Assembly (NCBI GenBank): GCA_964442745.1
Contig: CAYUAI010000030.1
Location: 1-43,435, forward strand
Source: CAYUAI01 sp964442745
Lineage (GTDB): Bacteria > Pseudomonadota > Gammaproteobacteria > S012-40
Direction of reading: 5' to 3'
DNA: 43,435 nucleotides
Positions 27,401 through 36,129 of the stretch are shown one piece after another. Below the pieces are notes generated by a model. It made no database searches. It saw only the letters and a program-made list of their open reading frames with translations, and was not told the DNA's origin. Position 1 is the stretch's first letter; every line of letters begins with the position of its first letter. The position numbers were made by a program, and so were the translations under genes.

Positions 27401-29352
27401 GGGCTGTTCGCCGTTACAACAATCACCCGCTCGGCTGGTGTTGAATCGACTAAGCCTAAGCTATCTTTCACCGTTAGTTTAACTCGGTATGTTCCTGGTT
27501 CGTTAAATGTGACCGCGCCTGGATTTTGTTGATTTGAGTTTGGTACCGCACCCGCAAAATTCCAAGCATAAGACAGTGGTGTATTATTATCAGGATCCAC
27601 ACCCACTCCTGAGAACAATACTGACTCCCCGATATCAATCACTAAATCTTTCGATGGAGAGTTAATAATCGAATTGGGCGCTAAGTTATTTGTCTGAGGA
27701 TCGATCACAGTAATCACACGTTTAGCCGGCGTACCATCGGCCAGCCCGGTACCATCCTTCACCGTGAGCAATACGGTAAACACACCGGTTTTGGCAAATG
27801 TGACACTGCCAGGGTTACCGCCATTAGCGCTAGTCGCACCACCACCAAAATCCCAAAAATAAGAGAGCGGTGTGTTATTGTCAGGGTCGGTACCAGACCC
27901 TTCAAAGATAATCGCATTATTGACATCAATTGTCACATCACTGGCAGGTTTAATAATGCGACCAATGGGAGCTTGATTGGCATTCGCTTTCGCTGTCACA
28001 GTAATGGTTCGGGTCGCCGGTGTCTGATCAATCAACCCGGTATTATCCCTCGTGCGTAAACTGATATTATAAGTACCTGCCGATAAGAAGGTCACCTGAC
28101 CAGGGTTTTGTTTGGCAGAATTCAACGCGCCTCCATCAAAATTCCAAATATAAGTTAATATAGAATTTGGATCCGGATCAGAACCTGAGCCCGCAAAAAA
28201 GATAGACGCGCCTTCTTTTATTGACATATTCCCCGACGGCGACAAAATAGTTCCATTCGGTGCGGCATTGGTTGTCGGTGTGTTACCCTTGACGGTGATC
28301 ATTCGTATTGCCGGGGTTGGATCAGCTAAATTCTGATTGTCTGAAACGGTAAGCGATACGGCATAAGTTCCCGCCTTACCAAAAGTAACCGTGCCTGGGT
28401 TCTGCCTGCTGGTTGGCGCTGCAGCTGCCCCACCATTAAAATTCCATACGAAACTAAACGGTCCATTATTTTCTTGGTCAGAAACTCTTGATGCAAAAAA
28501 TATCGATTCACCCTCATTAATTGTCATATTACTTGACGGCGCAATAATTCTCCCATTCGGCGCTGTATTGATGCTGCTATTAACAACAGTTACAATGCGT
28601 TCAACCGGGGTTGGATCAGATAAAAATAATGCATCAGTCACCGTCAATTTCACGGTATAAATACCTGCACTCGAAAATCTAACATCCCCCGGCGACCGTC
28701 GAGCTAATGCTTGGTTACCCGCTATCGGCACGCCTCCATCAAAAACCCACTGATAGGTGAGTGGAATATTGTTATCAGGATCAGACCCTGAGCCAGCAAA
28801 TCGAACAACATCTCCGGCATTTATCGTCACGTTATTGCTAGGCGATAAAATGGCACCAGCTGGGGCGTTATTTGTTGGACTGGTCGGATTATTACCGCCC
28901 ACGGTAATGATTCTGATACCGGGTGTCGAATCAATCGCACCGGTATTTTTATCTTTAACCGTTAAAGTGACCTTAAAAACCCCTTCTTTTTTAAAGGTAA
29001 TCGTTGGTGGATTTTGTTGCGCTGAATTTAGCGTCGCACCCGCGAAATTCCAGACAAAAAGTAAATCGCCGACAGGGCGATCGCCTGTTGATGCAAAGTT
29101 AACAGCATCCCCTGCATTGATATTGAGATCGCTGGATGGGCTTAATATTATACCATTAGGTTCTGCTTGCGAACTAACAGCTCGGCCGAGTAGCACCCCG
29201 GCGGCGATATCTTCGTTCGCATTTAGATTGACTTCATCGGTTCCGTCATCGGACGGATTCGAACATGAAGCAATAAAGAAAACGCTTGTTAATAACAAAC
29301 ACTGGATTCTGTTTTTTTTGAACAGCATGAAACAATTGAACAGCAAGACCAT
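24466..29352 (-). CDS. Giant lipoprotein with 16 PKD-type repeats
   Basis: 1628 residues. The signal sequence ends in F-F-I-A-S-C with lipid-modified Cys30. A short low-complexity linker leads to 16 consecutive repeats of about 88-95 residues covering the rest of the protein. Each follows the plan A-P-N-G-x-I-x-x-P, a strand ending in G-x-x-x-x-F, D-P-D-N-N-x-P-L-S-Y-x-W-N-F-D-G-A, Q-N-P-G-x-V-T-F, G-T-Y-x-V-x-L-T-V-x-D-S-L-G, D-P-T-P-A-x-R-x-I-T-V. This is the PKD/Ig-like fold with its W-N/D-F-D-G core. No enzyme domain and no C-terminal sorting signal are seen. I choose the ATG at 29352, preceded by GAGGGAGAG. It likely stands off the outer membrane or spans the periplasm; adhesion or matrix building is inferred. 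Confidence 0.86.
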   Translation of the reverse strand: MVLLFNCFMLFKKNRIQCLLLTSVFFIASCSNPSDDGTDEVNLNANEDIAAGVLLGRAVSSQAEPNGIILSPSSDLNINAGDAVNFASTGDRPVGDLLFVWNFAGATLNSAQQNPPTITFKKEGVFKVTLTVKDKNTGAIDSTPGIRIITVGGNNPTSPTNNAPAGAILSPSNNVTINAGDVVRFAGSGSDPDNNIPLTYQWVFDGGVPIAGNQALARRSPGDVRFSSAGIYTVKLTVTDALFLSDPTPVERIVTVVNSSINTAPNGRIIAPSSNMTINEGESIFFASRVSDQENNGPFSFVWNFNGGAAAAPTSRQNPGTVTFGKAGTYAVSLTVSDNQNLADPTPAIRMITVKGNTPTTNAAPNGTILSPSGNMSIKEGASIFFAGSGSDPDPNSILTYIWNFDGGALNSAKQNPGQVTFLSAGTYNISLRTRDNTGLIDQTPATRTITVTAKANANQAPIGRIIKPASDVTIDVNNAIIFEGSGTDPDNNTPLSYFWDFGGGATSANGGNPGSVTFAKTGVFTVLLTVKDGTGLADGTPAKRVITVIDPQTNNLAPNSIINSPSKDLVIDIGESVLFSGVGVDPDNNTPLSYAWNFAGAVPNSNQQNPGAVTFNEPGTYRVKLTVKDSLGLVDSTPAERVIVVTANSPTNVAPDSVIISPQAASVTIPVGEAIFFSGMGFDIDGNIPLVYRWNFDGAAPNETRQRPGKVIFSQPGKFTVTLTVKDSLGKADLSPAIREITVLTSSNNNQMPNGIIASPTGPLTINEGESISFAGRGADPDNNIPLSYAWNFDGAIPNVNVQNPGVLAFPRAGIYRIKLTITDSLGLSDSTPDERVITVRSLNTSNQPPSGTIVTPSRNLTIEVGSTLDFTATGSDPDGHTPLKYFWNFDGAVPNVLQKTPGAVTFNQAGTYRIRLTVEDSKGLKDMTPEEVTITVLNTANNNQAPNGTIITPTMDVVINEGDTLTFRGTAFDPEGDSNLTYQWDFDGAVPNSDAHNPGNVTFTTAGTFRVRLVVMDSLGLADPTPAERIITVRGNGVDSLLAPNGVIVTPVDNMVIDRGTTLLFTGEGNDPDNALPLSYFWNLDGAVPNSNQQSAGPVTFNKLGTYRISLWVTDADGLMDPTPAERVITVQGGNSPLGNLAPAGAITKPQGDMTIFVGDTITFAGTGSDADKNLPLSYRWNFDGAAANSLRQDPGNITFNRVGTFRVTLTVTDGLGLSDPTPVQRVVTVRTKSSANIAPNGVILTPAQNMRVNVGDSVYFSSTGSDADNHLPLRFLWDFAGVAPLSFNETPGNILFTRAGVYRVKLIVIDRLGLADSFPAERTITVVDRGNNQPTGNLAPFGNILSPGEDVTIAEGEALYFTATGGDRDGNLPLQFIWNFDGAVPNVTTQKPGDVTFRQVGTFNVSLIVKDSLGAISQADVRTITVLKTLGLPNQAPDGVIVIPVRNMTITVGDVVNFRANGRDPDFHLPLSYSWAFSGGIASGLNVQNMGDVVFDQPGTYTVKLTVTDARGKSDPTPAIRKITVEDANIPTGNLPPNGTILSPSTNVVINAGDRLLFTGFASDPNGNTPLSYFWNFDGATLNTTKMNPGPVTFKKKGTFDIILIVTDSQGQRDPTPDRVTVMVR

Positions 29353-29403
29353 AGTCTCTCCCTCACATGACAAATTCATACATGCTGAGTTACTCCATCC
29401 CAC

Positions 29404-29970
29404 GGGTATAACTCAAGCTCACGATTGAAAAACAACGCTAAAGATAGGACGTCACATTGAGTCGAGAATATGATGAAGGGTAAATAGGAGTGCCATTCGC
29501 CTTAGATAAAAGCAAATAGCTTTTTATTGTATTGACACCTATGCCCCATCAACCACCCTACCCACGTAACTTTATTATCTTTTTTACCAATGAAAAATAA
29601 CTGTTATTTTTGTTGTTATACTATTTTTCTCCATATTCTAAGATAGTCTCTTTACCGCATAGATGCAAGGACAATTAACCTCAGAATTCTTTAAATGTTT
29701 AGTCGCTACACACGATAAACGCTTTAAAAATATAACAGAAATTAATTTTATAAAAATTTTTAATTGCGAATAAAAAATGGCGACATATTAAGAAAAACTG
29801 TCGTCCTCTCGTGAGAAATGACAAACCAACGTAAAATGGCCGGCTAAAAACTTATCCAATCCTTTAGCCACTGTTCTTGAAATCCCTCAGCAAGCATAAG
29901 ATGAGCAAATAATTTTTCAGATCAAGTGACCATCGCTTTTTTCCTACAAAAAAAATTACTGTCTGAGGCA
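29404..29970. other. AT-rich spacer between the two PKD genes
   Basis: About 620 bases separate the first PKD gene's start (29352) from the second gene's stop (29971). The stretch is very AT-rich (29690-29790 is mostly A and T) and has no coding frame, tRNA or clear hairpin terminator for the second gene. It most probably carries the promoter of the first PKD gene on the minus strand, but I cannot pick one set of boxes with confidence. Because of it the two PKD genes are probably separate transcripts. Confidence 0.5.
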
Positions 29971-32900
29971 TTAATTTGTCACCGTCACCACTCGAATGTC
30001 CGCCATAGAATCCCCCTTATTTAAACTATCGGTCACCGTAAATGTCACCATAAACTGACCTGTTTGATTAAACTGAACATTGCCTGGGTTTTGCAAATTC
30101 GAATGGGGAATGCTGCTAAGACCGAAATCCCAATGATATGACAATGGGGTATTATTATCTGAATCTTCACCAACACCAGAAAAATTCACACGTTGCCCAA
30201 CACGAACAGTCACATGACTCACAGGTAATATTATCGTGCCATTAGGCGCATTATTCACTGAGCCATTGTCATTACCCAGTACGGCAATAATACGCTGCGC
30301 CGGTGTTAAATCACTCGGATTCGCACTATTTGTGACAGACAATGTCACGTTATAAATGCCTGGCGTATTAAATATAATGTCTCCCGCGTTCTGTTCCGTA
30401 GAACGGCTTGCCGCCCCAGCGAAATCCCATTGATAGCTTGCATTCCGTCTCGCATTTGGGTCCATTAGTTCTCCCATAAAATGAATTTTTTCACCGACAT
30501 TAACCGTTAAGTCGATGGCCGGCATGATAATGCGAGCGACCGGCCGAGCCTCATTATTTCCTGCGCCACCACCACTACCCACTGTAATGATTCTTTCATC
30601 CGGCCTAGGATCAACACTGCCACGACTATCGCTAACAATTAACGTGGCACGATACGTCCCGGCGCGGTCAAATGACAATGGTCCTGGGTTTTGCGTATCC
30701 GAAATATCAATCGAGGTCCCCTCAAACGTCCATCGATAAGTTAATGGAAATTGATTATCCGGGTCCGCACCGATACTTTGAAAATTAATGGTTCCACCTA
30801 CGCTGATAGAGGTATTTTGCGATGGTGAAACAATCGTCCCATTCGGTGCATTACCAACACCGGGTGATGTCTCGGTTAACGACACGACCTTAATTATTCT
30901 AGTTTCTGGCGTGGTAGCACTGACCCCAACCGCATCGGTTACTAGCAAACGAATGGCGTATTCACCCACCTTATTAAATAATACGGCACCCGGATTTTGG
31001 ATATTGCTCGCCGGTAATAGCCCATCAAAATTCCATCGATAGCTTATAGGTAGATTATTATCAGTGTCTGTTGCCGATGAAGTGAAATTTAATACTTCCC
31101 CGATGGGGACTGTTAAATTATTGTCATTGGGTGTCAAAATCGTCCCGGTGGGTGCAATAGAAGTTTCGCTATTTGGGCTCAATACCACCACCGTTCGTTC
31201 TGCTGGCAGCGGATCTTCCATAAAACGATTGTTGCTCACTCGCAAACGAATACGATAAGTCCCCGACTTATCAAATATCACCAAACCAGGATCTTGACCA
31301 ATAAAGTCGGGTGTTGCTCCATCAAAATCCCAATAATAGGTTAATGGCAAATGCTCAGCGCTATCGGTTGCCGTTGCTCGAAACTCCAGGCTTTGCCCCC
31401 GATTAATCGTTGTGGTGGATTCGACAGGTAAATCAATTTGACCTTTGGGTGCTTGCAATCCGGTATTGGTATCACGTACCGTAATCACGCGCACTTCAGG
31501 TGTAGGATCAGTAACAGCTGATGCGTTTTGCAGGATCAATTGAACCTCAAATCGTCCCGGTACATTAAATTGCACGAGCCCTGGATTTTCCAACGGGGAA
31601 GACCGAGGCACGACACCCTCGCCAAAATCCCATTGGTAAGTCAAGGACTGATTGGCGCTCTTGCTCGCTCCCGCTCCCCGAAACGCCATACGATCCCCCA
31701 CATTGATGACCATATCAGCAACCGGTGATAATATGTAACTTTCGGGAGGTGACTCAACGTTAGCAAGATTTTGAACAACAATAGTACGCGTCACCGGCAT
31801 ACTTGCCGCCAACCCTAAGCTGTCTTTGACGATCAGTGTGACATTGTAACGCCCCGCCTGAGCAAGCGTAATATTGCCTGGGTTCATGAGGGTTGAATTA
31901 GCTACTACACCATCAAAATCCCAATGAAAAGACAGCGGCAAATTATTTTCAGGATCAACACCCGCCCCAAAAAAATTGACCATCTCCCCCACATTAATTG
32001 TCATTTGTTCTATTGCCGGCGAGAGGATAGAACCACTGGGTGGCTGATTTGAGCTTGCCGGATCGCTCACCTGAATGATACGGATGGCAGGCGTTGCATC
32101 CGCTTGCCCTAAACTATCAATGACCGAGAGTTTCACTCGATAAGTGCCTTTTTGATGAAAAGTGATTTCGCCAGGGTTTTGTATCACGGCATTCGGTGAG
32201 ATCCCATCAAAATCCCAACGATAGATTAACGGTGCATTATTATCCGGGTCGACCCCAAATCCAGTAAAAACCACAGACTGCCCTACCGTTATCGTTTGAT
32301 CGGTGGCTGGCAATTGGATGGTAGATTCGGGTGCCACACTCATCACACCGCCATTCCCTGAGCCAGGCGCACGGCTACTCTGTACCGTAATAATGCGTGT
32401 CGATGGCGTTGGATCAGCTAAACCCAAGCTATCCGTCACCACATAGGTCACCACATATTGACCAGGTTGAGAAAAAGCAATATTACCTGGTGTCACCAGC
32501 GACGAATTATTCGCCCCACCACCAAAGTCCCAAAAATGAAATAACGGCACATTATTGTCTGGATCACTAGCTAAGCTACGAAAATTGAGTGACTGGCCAA
32601 CACTAACCACAACGTCGGAAGCCGGCTCAACAATATCGCCATTGGGGGCTAAATTGTTTCCGCCAACCGGATCAGTGGATAACACCGTAATCACTCGAAT
32701 ATCAGGTGTGTTATCCATATTACCCAGACTATCGGCGACCGCTAATGCCACCCTATAAACACCAGGAATGACAAATAACACATTACCTGGATTCTGTACC
32801 GTAGAATTGGCCGCTCCACCGCCAAAGTCCCAGACATAGGTGAGTGGTAAATTACTGCCTGGATCGGGACTAATCGCTGAAAAATTCACCGCCTGACCGA

Positions 32901-34014
32901 TACTAATTGTCATATCCGTCGTTGGCATAATGATTTTGCCATTGGGCGCGCTCACCTGGGTCGGTGTCGCATTCTCCACCACAATCATTCGCACGGCTGG
33001 CGTTGGGTCCGCAATGCCGAACGCATCAAATACCGTTAACATAACAGGATAAATACCCGCTTGATTAAACACAATGGTACCTGGATTGCGTTGGCTTGAA
33101 TCAAATGCAGCCCCATTAAATTGCCATAAATAACTCAAAGGGGTATTTTTATCTGAATCATAACCCGAACCTAAAAACCGAACGGCGGTCCCCACCTGAA
33201 TGGTTATATCCGAGGCGGGTGAGCTAATGACAGAATCAGGTGCTTGATTCGCTCGAGGGATTGTCGAGCTTGAAAGGTTCGGTTGTGATACCGCTCCTGC
33301 GTCACAATTGGCAGGGACATTAAGCACCTGGGCCTGGGCAATCGACTCATCCGTCATCGCGGTGACAACACAGGGAAAAACAAGCAAATTACGTATTGTT
33401 ACTTTCCATACACCAACCACATTGGCCCGGTCACTCCCTAACAACTGACCGCTTTGCGCATCGAAAACATGCACCATTTGCCGAGCAGATGCACCTTCAC
33501 CTTTGGCTTTCAAGATGTTACTGTCTGACTGCCATTTGGCGACGGCAATTGACAAAGTCATCGAAATGTTTTGTACGCGGGATAAGGTGCAATAGCTTGG
33601 GGCATTTTGCACAGCGACCGTTTGGCTTAAATTATCGGATGACACATGAATAAAACATGGCGCCGTGTTGAATTGGTTAACTTCGAACTGCCACTGACCT
33701 TCCGTATTGGTAAGCGCTGTACCTATCGTCTGTGTTGTCATCGGGTCCGATAAGATAATTTGCTCCCCTGGCAAGGCATTTCCCTTCGCACTTAAACGCC
33801 CATTCGCCTGCCACACAATCTCATTAATGGATAACAACTGATTGAGTTGTGCCTGCTGCCGGATATCCGATGCAAAAACAAATTCCCCGGTCGCGTCACT
33901 ATCACCAGGCTCATTGCTACAGCCAACCAATCCTAATAGAGAGATCACCATTATAAAACAGGATATCTGTTCATTTATCACTCGATGGACTAAACCACCC
34001 AACCACTTTCCCAT
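29971..34014 (-). CDS. Giant lipoprotein with two N-terminal Ig-like modules and 11 PKD-type repeats
   Basis: 1347 residues. The lipobox is L-L-G-L-V-G-C with Cys32. Residues of roughly 60-240 hold two related modules, each with a strand pair like G-R-L-S-A-K-G or N-I-L-K-A-K-G, a middle G-T-A or G-S-D turn, W-Q-F-E-V or W-K-V-T-I, and a Cys (P-C-F-I-H-V, P-C-V-V-T-A) with a second Cys near the module end; these resemble bacterial Ig-like domains with a disulfide. Eleven PKD repeats of about 90 residues fill the rest, ending in a stub after the last V-V-T-V. The repeats share the W-D-F-D-G and Q-N-P-G cores with the neighbouring gene but are more diverged. GGGGGGAGAT precedes the ATG. Surface exposure is inferred. 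Confidence 0.85.
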   Translation of the reverse strand: MGKWLGGLVHRVINEQISCFIMVISLLGLVGCSNEPGDSDATGEFVFASDIRQQAQLNQLLSINEIVWQANGRLSAKGNALPGEQIILSDPMTTQTIGTALTNTEGQWQFEVNQFNTAPCFIHVSSDNLSQTVAVQNAPSYCTLSRVQNISMTLSIAVAKWQSDSNILKAKGEGASARQMVHVFDAQSGQLLGSDRANVVGVWKVTIRNLLVFPCVVTAMTDESIAQAQVLNVPANCDAGAVSQPNLSSSTIPRANQAPDSVISSPASDITIQVGTAVRFLGSGYDSDKNTPLSYLWQFNGAAFDSSQRNPGTIVFNQAGIYPVMLTVFDAFGIADPTPAVRMIVVENATPTQVSAPNGKIIMPTTDMTISIGQAVNFSAISPDPGSNLPLTYVWDFGGGAANSTVQNPGNVLFVIPGVYRVALAVADSLGNMDNTPDIRVITVLSTDPVGGNNLAPNGDIVEPASDVVVSVGQSLNFRSLASDPDNNVPLFHFWDFGGGANNSSLVTPGNIAFSQPGQYVVTYVVTDSLGLADPTPSTRIITVQSSRAPGSGNGGVMSVAPESTIQLPATDQTITVGQSVVFTGFGVDPDNNAPLIYRWDFDGISPNAVIQNPGEITFHQKGTYRVKLSVIDSLGQADATPAIRIIQVSDPASSNQPPSGSILSPAIEQMTINVGEMVNFFGAGVDPENNLPLSFHWDFDGVVANSTLMNPGNITLAQAGRYNVTLIVKDSLGLAASMPVTRTIVVQNLANVESPPESYILSPVADMVINVGDRMAFRGAGASKSANQSLTYQWDFGEGVVPRSSPLENPGLVQFNVPGRFEVQLILQNASAVTDPTPEVRVITVRDTNTGLQAPKGQIDLPVESTTTINRGQSLEFRATATDSAEHLPLTYYWDFDGATPDFIGQDPGLVIFDKSGTYRIRLRVSNNRFMEDPLPAERTVVVLSPNSETSIAPTGTILTPNDNNLTVPIGEVLNFTSSATDTDNNLPISYRWNFDGLLPASNIQNPGAVLFNKVGEYAIRLLVTDAVGVSATTPETRIIKVVSLTETSPGVGNAPNGTIVSPSQNTSISVGGTINFQSIGADPDNQFPLTYRWTFEGTSIDISDTQNPGPLSFDRAGTYRATLIVSDSRGSVDPRPDERIITVGSGGGAGNNEARPVARIIMPAIDLTVNVGEKIHFMGELMDPNARRNASYQWDFAGAASRSTEQNAGDIIFNTPGIYNVTLSVTNSANPSDLTPAQRIIAVLGNDNGSVNNAPNGTIILPVSHVTVRVGQRVNFSGVGEDSDNNTPLSYHWDFGLSSIPHSNLQNPGNVQFNQTGQFMVTFTVTDSLNKGDSMADIRVVTVTN

Positions 34015-34638
34015 ATCTCCCCCCCGAACTACCTTGGTATATTGACAACCTAATCCAAAGATGTTGTATTAACCGACATTGGACAGCCTTGGTTTCCGCC
34101 ACAATTAGCTAGCGCCAGCATGAAAAACGGTTAGTTTAAAAAATTTCGATCGCTTGAGAAGAATAGTTGCGCTATTTACCGAAAAAAAATCGGGAAAAGT
34201 CGCCATTTTGATGGCTTTGCAGACGATTCATTTTTTAACCAAACAGCTTCTTAGTGGCATAGATGAAATAACGCGGCAGGCAAACCGACAGAAGGAGATA
34301 TTGATGAAGTTGATAGTAAGACGTGGCACCATTCGACTCATCGAGCAACCACGAGCTAAAACTAATTTGTCATACACTATATAAGACTTATGCTATTCCC
34401 CATTACGCATTTGCTGCTGTTATTTTATTTATTATTATTGCCAATGCTGAGCTAATTTTTTTACCGCATTAACATTGACTACATTAACTTTTTTTAGGGT
34501 ATCCCGCAACTAGTTTATCAGGCTGATTCAAGAGATAATAACGCGTACTGAAAGACATGCCCACGCTTTACCGTACCCATATGACTAATGATTGATTTGT
34601 ATGTAGAACACCCTATACAACACAAAATCTAATGGATT
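34015..34638. other. Intergenic region with a degenerate inverted-repeat element
   Basis: About 620 bases without a credible gene. It contains the second copy of the 20-base repeat (34232-34251), and the promoter of the second PKD gene is expected at its left end. A 76-codon frame at 34154-34384 runs through the repeat and looks accidental. The part from 34385 to 34638 is AT-rich, with nothing recognised and no clear terminator for der. Confidence 0.5.
34122..34253. repeat. Second copy of the 20-base repeat, with an imperfect inverted partner
   Basis: TTTTTAACCAAACAGCTTCT at 34232-34251 differs by one base from the right arm of the hairpin at 12451-12470. About 105 bases to the left, 34122-34143 (AAACGGTTAGTTTAAAAAA core) is an imperfect reverse complement of it. 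Together they look like decayed terminal inverted repeats of a roughly 130-base element. No transposase remains between them. Confidence 0.5.
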
Positions 34639-36036
34639 TTATTTATATTTTCTTTTTGAGACAAATTTTTTCAAGCGCTTCTTTTTCATCACTTGGCGTT
34701 TAGTTAATACATTTAATCGCCCTTTAAAAGGATTATCTCCTGATTTAAACTCCAACTTAATAGGTACCCCAGTTAATCCTAATGTTTTTCTAAAGATGTT
34801 CTCTAAATATCGACAATACGCCAACGGAACATGCTCGGTTTGATTGCCATGGATAACAAACTTTGGTGGGTTATGACCCGCCTGATGAACAAATCGCAAC
34901 TTAATGCGGCGACCATGCACGAGCGGCGGCTGATGGCGACTAATTGCCTGCTGCAATATCGGGTTTAATGCCGAAGTTGGGTATTTTTTTATCGACGTCT
35001 CATAGATTTTTTTGACGCCTTTGATCAGCTCGCCAACCCCTGAGCCATGCAATGCAGAAATAAAGCGTATCGTAATGTAGCTCGCAAACACCAGTTTTCG
35101 ATCGAGCATTTTTTTTATTTCCGAACGCTTATCAAGCGTTAAACCATCCCATTTATTAACCGCAATGATCACGCTTCTTCCCGCGTCAATCGCATAACCA
35201 AGCAAATGCGCATCCTGACTAGCAATCTCTTCTTGCGCATCGAGTACAAGTACCACCACACTTGATGCATCAATGGCTTGCAATGCTTTTATGACACTAA
35301 ATTTTTCTATTTTTTCAGCGATTCTTGCCTTGCGCCGAACACCAGCGGTATCAACTAATGTATATCGCCTGCCTTCATGCTCAAAGGGGACGAAAATACT
35401 ATCCCGAGTGGTTCCCGGCATGTCATAAGCCAACATCCGTTGTTCGCCAATCAGTCGATTAATCAGCGTGGACTTGCCCACATTCGGGCGGCCAACAATC
35501 GCAATTTTAGGCGTATCATCTTGCTCAAGTGGATCGGCCGGCTCGATAGGTAACGACTGTACCACCTGCGCCATGAGATCACTGACACCCTCCCCATGAG
35601 CGGCCGATACAGCAAATACATTGGCGAAACCAAGACGATGAAATTCTGCGGTGAGAACGACTTTATGCATTTTTTCCGTTTTATTGACGGCAATATATAC
35701 GGATTTCCCGAAACGACGCAAAAATTTCGCAATTTCCTCATCCCCTGGCAGACAGCCCGCTTTCCCATCCACCAGAAACACCGCCACATCACATTCAGAA
35801 ATAGCCTGTTTAGCCTGTTCAGCAATCAGCTGATTTAGCGCATTTTGATCATCAGAAAATCCACCGGTGTCAATAACAATAAGCTGATGGTCATCAATAC
35901 TAGCCAAACCATAACGACGATCCCGGGTCAAACCAGGCTCATTCGCCACTAACGCATCACGTGATTTTGTAATTCGATTAAAGAATGTTGATTTACCAAC
36001 ATTAGGACGCCCTATTAGGGCAATAACAGGTTTCAT
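34639..36036 (-). CDS. der: GTPase Der (EngA), ribosome assembly
   Basis: A double-Era GTPase needed for 50S subunit maturation. The first G domain has G-R-P-N-V-G-K-S-T-F-F at residues 8-18, D-T-G-G and N-K-T-E; the second has G-R-P-N-V-G-K-S-T-L-I near 182, D-T-A-G and N-K-W-D. The KH-like domain follows, and the protein ends in a strongly basic tail. At 465 residues it is a little shorter than E. coli Der (490). The first G4 motif reads N-K-T-E in place of the usual N-K-x-D, an unusual last residue that may loosen guanine specificity. It is the last gene of the minus-strand housekeeping run. Confidence 0.96.
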   Translation of the reverse strand: MKPVIALIGRPNVGKSTFFNRITKSRDALVANEPGLTRDRRYGLASIDDHQLIVIDTGGFSDDQNALNQLIAEQAKQAISECDVAVFLVDGKAGCLPGDEEIAKFLRRFGKSVYIAVNKTEKMHKVVLTAEFHRLGFANVFAVSAAHGEGVSDLMAQVVQSLPIEPADPLEQDDTPKIAIVGRPNVGKSTLINRLIGEQRMLAYDMPGTTRDSIFVPFEHEGRRYTLVDTAGVRRKARIAEKIEKFSVIKALQAIDASSVVVLVLDAQEEIASQDAHLLGYAIDAGRSVIIAVNKWDGLTLDKRSEIKKMLDRKLVFASYITIRFISALHGSGVGELIKGVKKIYETSIKKYPTSALNPILQQAISRHQPPLVHGRRIKLRFVHQAGHNPPKFVIHGNQTEHVPLAYCRYLENIFRKTLGLTGVPIKLEFKSGDNPFKGRLNVLTKRQVMKKKRLKKFVSKRKYK

Positions 36037-36129
36037 GGTTACTCAATTAACTATTAATTATAGAATAGAAAATCTATTCAGATCATCACGCAGACGCATT
36101 AATCCTGCGCAGCTTCTTCTTCATCCAGA

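Noticed and set aside
28757..29428. Long plus-strand frame opposite the first PKD gene (223 codons)
   Set aside because: It is the complement of repeat-rich coding sequence, as are similar frames at 25586-25813, 26138-26401 and 28391-28660. Shared codon bias keeps the antisense frame open.
24466..34014. The PKD arrays as tandem DNA repeats or a CRISPR-like array
   Set aside because: The regularity is at the protein level with about 270-base units and diverged DNA. There are no short identical repeats with unique spacers.
34154..34384. 76-codon plus-strand frame
   Set aside because: It runs through the repeat copy at 34232-34251 and has no ribosome site or family features; its translation changes character at the repeat edges.
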